Shown in pieces: positions 35,122 to 44,246 of a stretch of 64,000 nucleotides of DNA (the first letter of the stretch is position 1; every line of letters begins with the position of its first letter). Made by a program: the position numbers and the translations under genes. The stretch comes from CAWJMN01 sp963844055 (lineage in GTDB: Bacteria; Planctomycetota; Planctomycetia; Pirellulales; Pirellulaceae), in assembly GCA_963844055.1 (NCBI GenBank), contig CAWJMN010000002.1, positions 124,001 to 188,000 of the forward strand, in the 5' to 3' direction. The notes below the pieces were generated by a model that was not told the origin of the DNA, made no database searches, and saw only the letters and a list, made by a program, of their open reading frames with translations.

Positions 35122-36900
35122 TTACTTCCGATCCGCTGCGGTGTTGAGTTTGACACCAAGTTCGCGCAGCTGCTTGGCATCTACCATGCCTGGAGCACCT
35201 GTCATCAAGTCGGTTGCTTTTTGCGTCTTCGGGAAAGCGATCACTTCTCGAATGCTGTCTGCACCGCTGAACAACATCACAACGCGATCGATACCCAGCG
35301 CGATACCACCGTGAGGAGGTGCACCCATTTGCAGGGCATCTAGCAAGAAGCCAAAGCGATCCTTGGCAGTCTCACGATCAATGCCGAGCAGGCCAAAAAC
35401 CTTGGACTGTACAGCGCTGTCATGAATCCGGATCGTTCCGCCTCCGGCTTCACTTCCGTTAATTACCAGGTCATAGGCCACCGCGCGAGCCTTCGAGGGA
35501 TCAGAATCTAGCAGCGGATAATCCTGGGGACGTGGCGCGGTAAACGGATGATGCATGCTCGCCCAGCGATTCTCTTCCGCATCGTGCTCAAACATCGGAA
35601 ACTCGACGATCCACGAAAAATGCATCGTCTTCGGATCATAAAGCTTAAGATCAACGCCGATACGCTTGCGCAAATTATGCAGTGCCTTACAGCTAACCGC
35701 CCAAGTATCGGCCACAAACAGCAACAAGTCTCCAGGCTTGGCATCCATGCGTTTAGCAAAGCCAGCCAATTGCTCTTCCGTGAAGTTCTTGCTGATTGGC
35801 GACCAGAGCTTACCGTCTGGTTCCACGCGGAACCAAGCCAACCCCTTCGCATCAAACTGCTTCACGAATTCTGTAAGTTCATCGATGATCTTACGCGAGT
35901 AAACCGATGCGGCACCCGGCGCATTGATGCCACGGACCTTCTTACCGGTTTCTGCCGCTTCCTTAAAGACGCGGAAATCCGACTGGGCAGCCAAATCCGT
36001 GCAGTCTACAAGTTCGCAACCATAACGCAGGTCAGGCGCATCATGACCAAAACGTTCCATCGCTTCATCCCACGTCATACGTGAGAGCGGCAGTTGCAAA
36101 TCCAAATTCAGGAACTGCTTGGCCAACTTCTTCATCAGTCCACTGATGATGCCAATGATGTCCTCTTCATTCACAAAGGACATTTCGAGATCGAGCTGCG
36201 TGAACTCGGGCTGACGGTCTGCACGCAAGTCCTCATCACGGAAGCAACGCGCCACTTGGATGTAACGGTCATAGCCGGCCATCATCAAGATTTGTTTGTA
36301 CAACTGCGGCGATTGAGGCAACGCATAGAACATGCCATTGTGGACGCGGCTAGGCACAAGGTAATCGCGTGCCCCTTCCGGCGTGCTACGGCCCAGGATC
36401 GGAGTCTCGACATCAATGAATTGGTGCTCTTCAAAGTAGTCACGCATCGCTTTGATGATCGCGCTGCGCAGGAGCAAGGTCCGCTGCATCTCAGGACGAC
36501 GCAAATCGAGATAGCGATACTCAAGTCGCAGGTCTTCACCAGGGAGGTCGCGCTGCGTTGGAGCGAACGGAGCATTGTTGCACTTGTTCAGCAGCTCGTA
36601 CTTCTTCACCCGCACTTCGACCATTCCCGTTTCTAACTTGGGGTTGGTCGTCCCTTCAGGGCGTGGGGCAACAATCCCCGTCACCAAGATCACATCTTCA
36701 CTACGGAGCTTTTGGCCCTGCTCCAACAGTTCCGCACCAGCTTCCGGTGCAAAGACGACCTGCGTCACACCATAGCGGTCGCGCAAATCCACGAAGAGGG
36801 TTCCGCCAAAATCGCGGTTCTTGTCCACCCAACCACAAAGCGTTACTTCCTGGCCTACTTGCTCGGCTCTCAACTGGCCACAGGTGTGTGTTCGCAGCAA
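35122..36900 (-). CDS. aspS: Aspartyl-tRNA synthetase
   Basis: This 592-residue class II synthetase charges tRNA(Asp). It has the N-terminal OB-fold anticodon-binding domain (VGQEVTLCGWVDKNRDFGG), the class II motif 2 (RCFRDEDLRADRQPEFTQLD), a bacterial-type GAD insertion domain (about residues 290-420), and motif 3 near the end (GIALGIDRVVMLFSGADSIR). GTSSTPEGA-like RSTPEGARDYLVPSR is also typical. The length and the GAD insert mark the bacterial type. ATG 36900 starts MLRTHTCGQLRAEQVGQEV. It is followed directly by the TSUP gene. Confidence 0.97.
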   Translation of the reverse strand: MLRTHTCGQLRAEQVGQEVTLCGWVDKNRDFGGTLFVDLRDRYGVTQVVFAPEAGAELLEQGQKLRSEDVILVTGIVAPRPEGTTNPKLETGMVEVRVKKYELLNKCNNAPFAPTQRDLPGEDLRLEYRYLDLRRPEMQRTLLLRSAIIKAMRDYFEEHQFIDVETPILGRSTPEGARDYLVPSRVHNGMFYALPQSPQLYKQILMMAGYDRYIQVARCFRDEDLRADRQPEFTQLDLEMSFVNEEDIIGIISGLMKKLAKQFLNLDLQLPLSRMTWDEAMERFGHDAPDLRYGCELVDCTDLAAQSDFRVFKEAAETGKKVRGINAPGAASVYSRKIIDELTEFVKQFDAKGLAWFRVEPDGKLWSPISKNFTEEQLAGFAKRMDAKPGDLLLFVADTWAVSCKALHNLRKRIGVDLKLYDPKTMHFSWIVEFPMFEHDAEENRWASMHHPFTAPRPQDYPLLDSDPSKARAVAYDLVINGSEAGGGTIRIHDSAVQSKVFGLLGIDRETAKDRFGFLLDALQMGAPPHGGIALGIDRVVMLFSGADSIREVIAFPKTQKATDLMTGAPGMVDAKQLRELGVKLNTAADRK

Positions 36901-37199
36901 CGGACGATCCCCTCAAGAAAGTTCTTCTTTGCCCGGTCCCCAATGGAAGCCCGGACGCCTTACCACTGCCTCCGATGACCACAGGCATCCCCCCGTAAAG
37001 CATGGGCGAACGATCTTGTGACACCTAGACGAATCCTCCAGTGTAAACCGACAGGCGTTCGGCGCAAAGGTTCAGCCCCTACCCACAAATTAGTGGGTTC
37101 GGTGCGAAAAGGCGTTAAGACTGGCTTCATCCCTGCAAGCCGTCCCCAGGAACGGGAATTACCCACTTGGTTTTCGGAAGCAAACCGAAAACCGTCGGC
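36901..37199. other. 299-bp gap between miaA and aspS (both minus)
   Basis: This holds the aspS promoter and the end of the miaA transcript. I see a small hairpin (cccac/gtggg near 37079-37094) and no coding frame or clear promoter. Confidence 0.4.
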
Positions 37200-38186
37200 C
37201 TAAACGCCGGCCAGACGCAAGATTACCTCCGCCTCGGCTGCCGGGGACGGAGTCCCTACCTGCGGCACAAAGGTGCATTCACTCAGCGCTCGAAACCAAG
37301 TCTCCTGGCGGCGGGCGAACTGCCGGGTGCGAGCCTTCACCTTCTCGCGGGCAGCCCCTTCCGAGATAGAGGGCAACCCTTCATTCTGCTGGCTGGCCAG
37401 CATCTCTTGCACCTCTTGATAGCCCACCGCCTGGGCCGCTGTCCGAGAAAGGGAACCGTACTTGGCTAGGATCCTTTTCACTTCCTCTACCAGCCCTGCC
37501 GCAAACATTTCATCAACACGAGCCTCGATCCGCTGGTGCAAGATTTCGCGTGGCCAAGCCAAAGCAAAGACCTTCACACCATGCCCACGCGATACCTCGT
37601 CAAATTGCAGTTGGCGATGGCTCAGCGGTTCACCCGTTACACGATGAACTTCCAATGCCCGGATGATTCGCCGTTTGTCATTGGGGTGTAATTTCGCGGC
37701 AGAAAGCGGGTCTACAAGCGCTAACCGCTCGTGTAATGCCTGCAGTCCCACCTCGGCAAGTTCCCTTTCAATCTCCTCCCGAAACTCCCAGTCTGCCGGC
37801 GGACCTTGATAAACGCCACGCAGTAGGGACTTCAAATACAGAGGCGTTCCCCCCACAAACAGAACTTGCTTTCCACGTCCTCGGATATCCGCCGCAGCGG
37901 CGTGAGCCATATCGACATACTCACTAAGCGAGAACTCTGTCGAAGGGTCGACAACATCCAGCAGATGATGAGGAATTCGCGCCCGTTCGGCTGCGCTGGG
38001 CTTGGCCGTACCAATGTCCATCTCCCGATAGACGGCCATCGAGTCCAGCGAGATGATCTCTGCCCCCAGACGCTCGGCGAGCTCCAATCCGATCTTCGTC
38101 TTCCCCGATGCCGTTGGCCCCGTCAGGAACCAGCAGTCCGACACAGGGGGAACGGCTTCAGGCTGATTGGTTTGTTCGTCCGACAT
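37200..38186 (-). CDS. miaA: tRNA dimethylallyltransferase
   Basis: MiaA adds a dimethylallyl group to N6 of A37 in tRNAs that read codons beginning with U. The P-loop is FLTGPTASGKTKIG. Other conserved blocks are IISLDSMAVYREMDIGTAKP, HHLLDVVDP, FVGGTPLYLKSLLRG and NDKRRIIRALEV. The 328 residues are close to the usual length. It has an additional N-terminal tail (MSDEQTNQPEAVPP) before the P-loop domain. ATG 38186 is preceded by a weak ribosome site. It is divergent from hisE. Planctomycetes commonly carry this housekeeping gene outside an operon. Confidence 0.95.
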   Translation of the reverse strand: MSDEQTNQPEAVPPVSDCWFLTGPTASGKTKIGLELAERLGAEIISLDSMAVYREMDIGTAKPSAAERARIPHHLLDVVDPSTEFSLSEYVDMAHAAAADIRGRGKQVLFVGGTPLYLKSLLRGVYQGPPADWEFREEIERELAEVGLQALHERLALVDPLSAAKLHPNDKRRIIRALEVHRVTGEPLSHRQLQFDEVSRGHGVKVFALAWPREILHQRIEARVDEMFAAGLVEEVKRILAKYGSLSRTAAQAVGYQEVQEMLASQQNEGLPSISEGAAREKVKARTRQFARRQETWFRALSECTFVPQVGTPSPAAEAEVILRLAGV

Positions 38187-38386
38187 GATCCAACACTACT
38201 CCTAGTCCTACCGCTCCAACCACAATCGAGGCGCAAAAGGCCATCCGGTTGCTCACATCACGAGGCCCCTCTACCATAATGACTACGTTCTATCTCCCGT
38301 AGGCCACCGCATGGTGCAACGGCCTAACGTCGTTTCGCTGGCTAAGCTTTCGGACGCGAGCTTTCCATCCAACCTAAGTAATTGCT

Positions 38387-38773
38387 GTGTCTGACTTTAG
38401 CCATCCTCCAGAACGCTCTGGTGCCCCTTCGGTTCTTGCCCAGTTGATGGGTGTGATCGAGGATCGCAAGAAAAACCCCTCCAGCAAATCGTACACAAAC
38501 TCGCTGCTTCAGGGAGGCAACCCCAAGATCAGCAAGAAAATTGTGGAGGAAGCGGCCGAAGTCGTGGAGGCCGCCGATGAGCCTGGGGATGCCGGACGAG
38601 CACATCTTGTCTACGAAGCGGCCGATCTTGTTTATCATCTATGGGTAATGTTGGCTCACCACGACATTCCTTTGAGCGAACTCGAATCCGAACTGGCCCG
38701 CCGGTTTGGAATTAGCGGCCTTGAAGAGAAGGCCTCCCGTCCCGCGTCGGCCCAAAAGCCTGCTCAAGAGTGA
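38387..38773 (+). CDS. hisE: Phosphoribosyl-ATP pyrophosphatase
   Basis: HisE hydrolyses phosphoribosyl-ATP to phosphoribosyl-AMP, the second step of histidine synthesis. The 128 residues hold the all-alpha pyrophosphatase fold with SKSYTNSLLQGGNPKISKKI, EEAAEVVEAA and YEAADLVYHLWVMLA, in which the acidic residues bind magnesium. The start is GTG 38387 (MSDFSHPPERSG). The N-terminal 20 and C-terminal 15 residues extend beyond the core. It is followed after 88 bp by hisG; the first and second steps of the pathway are thus adjacent, in reverse order. Confidence 0.93.
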   Translation: MSDFSHPPERSGAPSVLAQLMGVIEDRKKNPSSKSYTNSLLQGGNPKISKKIVEEAAEVVEAADEPGDAGRAHLVYEAADLVYHLWVMLAHHDIPLSELESELARRFGISGLEEKASRPASAQKPAQE

Positions 38774-38861
38774 GCAAGCCTGGGCCCGCCCTGCCCTTTG
38801 TTTCTGTTCTGCATGCCGTATTGATCGCGAACTCTGTTAGCCCGTTTTACTCAAGTGCCCC

Positions 38862-39713
38862 ATGACGAACTTACGAATCGGTGTTCCTAGCAAAGGTCGA
38901 CTGTCTGAACTTGCTGGAGAGCTGCTCAAGCAAGCTGGACTGAGCTTCCGTCGCCAGGATCGAAGCCTCTTTGCACGCGTCAGCGAGATGCCTGTGGACA
39001 TCACCTTCCTTCGCACGGATGACATTCCTGTCCTCTGTGCCGAAGGGGCCATCGACATGGGAATCACCGGCAGCGACCTGATCGCCGAGGCTGGCGTTGA
39101 CGTGATTACGCGTCTCGATCTGGGTGTTGGCAAATGCAAGCTTTCGCTGTGTGTTCCTGAAGATTCCGACGTAAAGACTGCAGCAGACCTGCACGGCAAA
39201 CGGATCGCGACAAGCTTTCCCAACGTTACCCGCAAGTATCTGGCGGCTCACAAGGCCACGCCACACTTGGTGGAACTGGGAGGTTCGGTCGAAATCATGG
39301 TGACGCTCGGCGTCGCCGATGCCATCGTGGACTTGGTCGAAACCGGCAGCACTTTGGCCGCCAATCGCCTGCGAATCATGGATGATATCGGCCGTTACGA
39401 AACGATGCTGATTCAGAACAAGAATCGCCGCCATCCAGAACTAGCAGATCGAGTCGTCCGCCGCTTGGAAGGTGTCGTTATCGCTCGCGGTTACTCGCTT
39501 TTGGAATACAACCTGCCACGTGCAAAGCTCGCCGAAGCAGAACAGATCACACCGGGCTTTAACAGCCCAACGGTCAACTCGCTGGAAGACCCCCATTGGT
39601 GCGCCGTTCGGGTAATGGTGAAACGGGGAGACGTAATTTCCGTCATGGAACGGCTAGAAACCCTGGGAGCCAGCGCCATTCTAGAGACCCCGATCAACAA
39701 CTGTCGCCTCTAG
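38862..39713 (+). CDS. hisG: ATP phosphoribosyltransferase, long form
   Basis: HisG catalyses the first, regulated step of histidine synthesis, joining ATP and phosphoribosyl pyrophosphate. The 283 residues match the long form, with a catalytic domain (LRIGVPSKGRLSELAGELLK; DMGITGSDLIAEAGVDV; VTLGVADAIVDLVETGSTL) and a C-terminal regulatory domain (about 210-283; AVRVMVKRGDVISVMERLE) that usually binds histidine. This form does not need HisZ. ATG 38862 is the family start. It follows hisE by 88 bp and precedes panD by 52 bp, so the three may form one transcript. Confidence 0.95.
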   Translation: MTNLRIGVPSKGRLSELAGELLKQAGLSFRRQDRSLFARVSEMPVDITFLRTDDIPVLCAEGAIDMGITGSDLIAEAGVDVITRLDLGVGKCKLSLCVPEDSDVKTAADLHGKRIATSFPNVTRKYLAAHKATPHLVELGGSVEIMVTLGVADAIVDLVETGSTLAANRLRIMDDIGRYETMLIQNKNRRHPELADRVVRRLEGVVIARGYSLLEYNLPRAKLAEAEQITPGFNSPTVNSLEDPHWCAVRVMVKRGDVISVMERLETLGASAILETPINNCRL

Positions 39714-39765
39714 CATTTGCTGGTTTGTACTGCGCTTTTCGTGTTCCATCCTAGGCCAAGCCCTC

Positions 39766-40128
39766 ATGAATCGGATCCTGCTGAAATCGAAAATCCACCG
39801 TGCGACTGTCACGGAGGCCAACCTAGATTATGAGGGAAGCGTCACCATCGACGAAAACCTTATGCTGGCCGCCAACTTGGTGGAATTCGAACAGGTTCAA
39901 ATCTACGACGTGACGAACGGCAGTCGCGTTACCACCTACGTAATCACTGGCCCCGCTGGCTCTGGGGTGATTTGCATTAACGGGGCAGCCGCCCACCTGG
40001 TTCACCCCGGCGACATTGTGATCATTGCTAGCTACGCCCTCTTCGCTGAGTCAGAAGTAGCCAGCGGCGTAGAACCACGCATCATTCGCGTCAATGAAAA
40101 GAATGTGCAAATCGGCAAGGCACTTTGA
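39766..40128 (+). CDS. panD: Aspartate 1-decarboxylase
   Basis: PanD makes beta-alanine from aspartate for pantothenate and coenzyme A synthesis. The 120-residue proenzyme cleaves itself between Gly24 and Ser25 (DYEGSVTID) to form the pyruvoyl cofactor. The rest has INGAAAHLVHPGDIVIIASY and EPRIIRVNEKN, both diagnostic. ATG 39766 (MNRILLKSKIHRATVTEANL) fits the family start. Its position after hisG has no obvious metabolic meaning. Confidence 0.96.
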   Translation: MNRILLKSKIHRATVTEANLDYEGSVTIDENLMLAANLVEFEQVQIYDVTNGSRVTTYVITGPAGSGVICINGAAAHLVHPGDIVIIASYALFAESEVASGVEPRIIRVNEKNVQIGKAL

Positions 40129-40330
40129 TCAATCCTTTTGCCTCGCAATGCCGGGGCACTCTTTTCCGGCCCCATTCTGCTGAGCACTGCCAATTTGTCC
40201 GGCCACTTTCGGTGAACCTCCCTAGCTTGCTGTGCCGAAACTAAACCAACGGGGACAGGTTTGTCTGGCGACGAAGTCCGCTTCGTGACTGGTTCCCCAT
40301 TCGCCGAGATCAGTCTATGGAAGGGCTACC

Positions 40331-41317
40331 GTGCCTCGGCTCAGCATAATAATTCCGTCTCCTCATGCACCTGAACAGTTTGAGGATACGCTAGCGTCTG
40401 TCTTGCAAAACCGTCCGCAGGACTGCGAAGTGATTGTGGCCCACAGCCACCCTTACGCAGATCCTTACGGCTTGCGGGGTGAAGTTCGATTCTTGCAGGT
40501 TTCTGGCACTCCCCAGATTACCGACCTGCTGAATTCGGGCATTGAGGCAGCTCGTGGAGAAATCGTACACACTCTGGCTTGTGGCACCAGCGTTGAAGAA
40601 GGTTGGACAGACAGTGTTCTGCCTCACTTCGAAGACGAAGAGGTAGCCTCGGTCACGCCGCTTTTGGTGGATCAGCGCGATCCTTCTCACGTGGTCACTG
40701 CGGGTGTTGGTCATTCGTCGCTGGGAAGCCGCGTGCTTCTGGGGAAGGGAAAGCTGTCGCGAGAATGTCGCGGACTGGCTTCTCGAATCCAAGGCCCGGT
40801 GCTTGCCGCTGGCTTCTACCGCCGCAGCTTACTAGCAGCCATGGGCGGGTTTTCCACCGCCCTGGGAGATGAACTGGCAGACCTAGACCTCGCGTTATCG
40901 GCCAAGGCTCTGGGGCTTTGTACGACGCTGGAAACCGGCTCTCGTATTTTGGCCAATGAAGATGTCGCCCTTACGCTGTCGCCTCGCAACCCACGTAGTT
41001 TTCTCGCGGGCCGTCAGGCAGAACGACTCTTCTGGCGTCATCGGAATATGCACGGCAGTCTAGCCGTCGCCATGCATCCTGTCGCAATCCTGGGCGAAAC
41101 GATCGTCAACCTTACCAGCCTGGCTGGCATTGGTCGTCTGCTCGGTCGCTGCGTTGCAGCTCTAGAACTGGGGACAACACGTCGGCAACTGGTTGCTCTG
41201 CAGCAAGCAGAACAGTACCTGGAAGACGCCGGTGACTATAGCCCTTCAACGGTTTCCATGTCTGCCGGTCGCTCCAAGACTGCCAGCAGCTCGGCCGCCA
41301 GTCGCAAGGCTGCCTAA
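40331..41317 (+). CDS. GT2-like glycosyltransferase
   Basis: This 328-residue protein begins with the pattern of family 2 glycosyltransferases: LSIIIPSPHAPEQFEDTLAS, then EVIVAHSHPYAD, then LNSGIEAARGEIVHTLACG. AGFYRRSLLAAMGGFSTALG corresponds to the acceptor-region motif (M-G-G-F). The metal-binding D-x-D motif of true family members is not clear (the sequence there is ACGTSVEEG), so activity is uncertain. The C-terminal 100 residues hold a moderately hydrophobic helix pair, then a Ser/Ala-rich tail. GTG 40331 is preceded by ggaaggg. It is followed by a strong bidirectional terminator. Confidence 0.75.
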   Translation: MPRLSIIIPSPHAPEQFEDTLASVLQNRPQDCEVIVAHSHPYADPYGLRGEVRFLQVSGTPQITDLLNSGIEAARGEIVHTLACGTSVEEGWTDSVLPHFEDEEVASVTPLLVDQRDPSHVVTAGVGHSSLGSRVLLGKGKLSRECRGLASRIQGPVLAAGFYRRSLLAAMGGFSTALGDELADLDLALSAKALGLCTTLETGSRILANEDVALTLSPRNPRSFLAGRQAERLFWRHRNMHGSLAVAMHPVAILGETIVNLTSLAGIGRLLGRCVAALELGTTRRQLVALQQAEQYLEDAGDYSPSTVSMSAGRSKTASSSAASRKAA

Positions 41318-41370
41318 AGGCCTATTTTGCTGTGCACTTTTAAATGCACGGCTGGCTTATCAAGAAAAAC

Positions 41371-41401
41371 AAAAGGCCACTCCGGATGGGGTGGCCTTTT
41401 T
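41371..41401. terminator. Bidirectional terminator between convergent genes
   Basis: A perfect 10-bp stem (aaaaggccac, 41371-41380, with 41391-41400) has a 10-nt loop. T-rich tails follow on both strands. Confidence 0.92.
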
Positions 41402-41421
41402 CATGTTCGGATCTAGAACAA

Positions 41422-42510
41422 TTATTGCTGTTCAGCCGTTTGCTCGGCCAGCAAATGCTCCGACAGCGAATCAAACTTTAGTGGGTACAGCAGTTCACGC
41501 ATGCTCCCCAACAAGTTGGCACCGTCGGCAGATGCGTACAGTTCGTCAAGACGCTGCGCGAATTCGTCCAAAAGACGGCGACCTTCTGGCCAACGAACGC
41601 TCATCGTGCGATGGCATTCTTCCAGAAGTTGATAGACGCGAGCCCGAGTGAGGGCCAATGCACGAGCTTGGTCACGCACACTCTCTTGCTTTGCCCCAAC
41701 GCCCAGACGCCCACGTGCCAACGTAAAGACGGTCTCGCCCACGTCGATTTGGAGTTGTTGCAATAGCGGCTCAATCAGCCGTTCAACAATCTCTGGCATT
41801 TCTGGCGGCGACTTACGTAGTCGAGCATCCTGCATCCAGTCCTCGACGTCTGCAATCAGACGCGGGGCAAGACGCACAACGAGGCCGGAATTAGGCCCAG
41901 CATGGCCAAGCATTTGATGGATCGAATGAAAAACCGCCAAGACTGCCTGAACCCGCTTTTCGCCGTGGGTTTTCAGCTGACGCATCTGGCTGATCGTCAT
42001 GTCCAAATAAAACGACAGCGGCGTATCCCAAATCACGGTTGGCAAGGCTTGAAGCGAGGGGGCTAACCGCCCCAACTTTTCCCCACCAATCTGATGGATA
42101 CGAACCGTGTCACGCCACTTCGACCACGTCAATTCCGAGACATAGTCCGGATTGAACTCCCCAGAATCACTATTTTGATCAGCCTGAACCCGCGCACTAT
42201 CCCCTTCGACAGCGGCCTCATTACGCGATTGTGGCTGTTGGTGCACGGCTCGATTGAGCAGCATGACCAGCGATTCCATCTTCTTGTGCCCTACGCCGGC
42301 GGTCGACGCTAGATGCGAAAACGATGTATTGAGCAACTCGCCCACCGTCCGGCCCAAAAAGGCCAACGGTAGCCGTCTGTCGGCTGGTAGAGCCCAATAA
42401 GCAAGGGGCCGATCCAACCTATCCACCATTTCCGGCTGCAAAAGCTGCTGACGCACTTGCTCAAACGCGTTCGTCAGCTTGACTTCCTCTGCGGAAAAAA
42501 CCTTTGTCAT
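41422..42510 (-). CDS. Protein with HhH-like and sigma-region-4-like helices, unknown function
   Basis: I do not recognise a named family. The 362 residues contain two regions that resemble DNA-contact modules: SHLASTAGVGHKKMESLVML near residue 66, like the helix-hairpin-helix of an RNA polymerase alpha C-terminal domain; and DQARALALTRARVYQLLEEC near 285-305, like the helix-turn-helix of sigma factor region 4. The middle repeats an IWDTPLSFYLDMTIS and RQLKTHGEKRVQAVLAVFHS pattern, also alpha-CTD-like. It has no membrane helices. A role as a transcription regulator or RNA-polymerase accessory protein is inferred from these patterns only. ATG 42510 is the start. Confidence 0.6.
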   Translation of the reverse strand: MTKVFSAEEVKLTNAFEQVRQQLLQPEMVDRLDRPLAYWALPADRRLPLAFLGRTVGELLNTSFSHLASTAGVGHKKMESLVMLLNRAVHQQPQSRNEAAVEGDSARVQADQNSDSGEFNPDYVSELTWSKWRDTVRIHQIGGEKLGRLAPSLQALPTVIWDTPLSFYLDMTISQMRQLKTHGEKRVQAVLAVFHSIHQMLGHAGPNSGLVVRLAPRLIADVEDWMQDARLRKSPPEMPEIVERLIEPLLQQLQIDVGETVFTLARGRLGVGAKQESVRDQARALALTRARVYQLLEECHRTMSVRWPEGRRLLDEFAQRLDELYASADGANLLGSMRELLYPLKFDSLSEHLLAEQTAEQQ

Positions 42511-43286
42511 CTTCGTTTGTCTCCAAGCCGTTGGCGTACATCTAGTGCCTACCGAAACAGGAATTCACCCGCTTTGGTACCCCAGCCTCATGCACACTTT
42601 TCGACGTCCTCTGTTCCGTTTCGGTTCCGACACCTGCAAAACTGCCTGTTCCGTTGCAATTCCGCGTCAAACCAAATCTCGCCTGCTATTCACCGGGCGA
42701 CGGGTAAAAATTTAACTCCCGCCACGATGAAAAGTCTCGTCCGATTTTACGCATTCACAGGTAAACATAACGCCCTAGATACTCTGATCAAAAAAGTGCC
42801 AGCCACTTGCATTCAACCGAAATCGCCACTAACGATGCAAGAAAAATCCGGCACTCCGCCGATCTGAGAAGGCTAAATATTTAGCTCTGACCCTCAATTT
42901 TCCGTTGGAAGAAGTCAAAAATCAACCCTTTTGCCCACAAATCTCAACAACTTTCCCTGGGGAAAGGGAGGCCGCCGCAAATGCGTTCTTACGGACGCCA
43001 CTCTTCCCTTAAAGTGTTTCGCCACGGTCTACCGCATCGCTATTGAGAGCTAAACAGCAAAACTCTTTCAGGGGGATACTGGTGTCTTCAACCACGTGAG
43101 TGGTGCCTCCACCAGCCAAGTCGGAATGCCATTCTCCGTCTCTCCAGGGTTTCGCTCACTCCCCGGGCACGACATCCAAGCACGAAAAAGGGCCCTCTGG
43201 AATCACCAAGGGCCCTTCAGTCTTTGATCTACACGACTAAGCCAAGCTGTCCGCCACGGTGCACAGACAATACGCGGCTGGCGGCA
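42511..43286. other. 776-bp region between minus-strand genes
   Basis: It carries the terminator of the upstream gene (43185-43217) and the promoter of the gene at 42510. Several short hairpins are present (for example gcgt/acgc near 42983-42998 and ggtg/cacc near 43079-43121). No coding frame is supported. Confidence 0.45.
43185..43217 (-). terminator. Rho-independent terminator of the Gly/Tyr-rich gene
   Basis: On the minus strand a 9-bp stem (43209-43217 with 43188-43196; core gggccct) has a 12-nt loop and is followed by five T. Confidence 0.88.
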
Positions 43287-43958
43287 CTAAAGTTCCTTGG
43301 CGCCGCTACCTGGTACACCAGGAATTGGATTTGTTGGCAACTTTCCGTCATCGGCTGGCTTGGTTGTGATCACTGGTGCGGAAGGTAGCTTCCAAATGTC
43401 CCAGCCTTTGGGCGTCAAATGAAAATCGTAGTAACCTTCCGTAATCGTGTATCGCGCCGTCCCAAACTCGCCACCGCGGTCAAACTCAATGACTCGCGAA
43501 GCCTTTTCGGGAAGCTTCTGCTTCTCGCCCGGCTTCATTGTGAAATCCCATTTGTCATCCAATCGGTATTGGATCGAAGCACTTTCGCCAGGATCCGCAA
43601 ATCCAATCACGATTCCTGGACCCGTGTAGGGCGGTTCAACTGCTTGAACCGGGGCGGGATAGTAATACTGCTGTTGAGGTTGGCTGTAGTAGCCAGGCTG
43701 TTGGTACGAACCACGAGGAGCAATCTGAATACCAAGCCCGCTACCACCATAGGGATAGCCGTAGCCAGGCCCATATCCGCCATAGCCACCGGGATAGCCG
43801 TAGCCGCCGGGGTAATAGCCTGAACCACCTGAACCGAAGTAGAAGCCGCTGTTGCCCCCGCCGCCGATTCGGATGCCAAACGACTGGGCCTGGGCAATTT
43901 GACTTACCCCCAAAACGACAACCAGCGCGAGGATTCCCAAAACCGATGAGATTTTCAT
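43287..43958 (-). CDS. Secreted Gly/Tyr-rich protein
   Basis: This 223-residue protein has a signal peptide from ATG 43958 (MKISSVLGILALVVVLGVSQ, cleavage near AQA-QS). A Gly/Tyr/Pro-rich segment (about 30-90; repeats of GGYG and GYGYP) and a Gln/Tyr part follow. The C-terminal region (about 110-200) looks folded: ADPGESASIQYRLDDKWDFT and MKPGEKQKLPEKASRVIEFD. The low-complexity part resembles structural or cell-wall proteins; the folded part resembles a small beta domain. The role is unknown. An in-frame start 36 codons earlier would hide the signal peptide. It ends at a strong terminator. Confidence 0.75.
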   Translation of the reverse strand: MKISSVLGILALVVVLGVSQIAQAQSFGIRIGGGGNSGFYFGSGGSGYYPGGYGYPGGYGGYGPGYGYPYGGSGLGIQIAPRGSYQQPGYYSQPQQQYYYPAPVQAVEPPYTGPGIVIGFADPGESASIQYRLDDKWDFTMKPGEKQKLPEKASRVIEFDRGGEFGTARYTITEGYYDFHLTPKGWDIWKLPSAPVITTKPADDGKLPTNPIPGVPGSGAKEL

Positions 43959-44246
43959 CACCACACTCCCCTTTCCCGTACCGACCAAGCAGTACGAATG
44001 CGACTTAGGGTTGGGAGAAAGCCCCAGGGCGCAGCCAGAATGGCGCGTCACAATCCCTAAGGTCAAAGATCAAACGGCAAGCCGCTCTCTAAGCACCTTC
44101 GTCCTTCATCGGGCAAAGCCGACGCCGAAAATCGAGTCGTTATCTTTCGTCGCCACGACTCGCAAAGGTCCAATTACCAAACTAACCGCTAGTCATTCTA
44201 CAGCCGGCACGTCCTTGGCACATTACAAAAAGCGATAAACGGCCCA
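43959..44246. other. 288-bp gap between minus-strand genes
   Basis: This lies between the DUF1501 gene stop and the Gly/Tyr-rich gene start. It should carry the promoter of the latter. I see no clear element. Confidence 0.35.
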
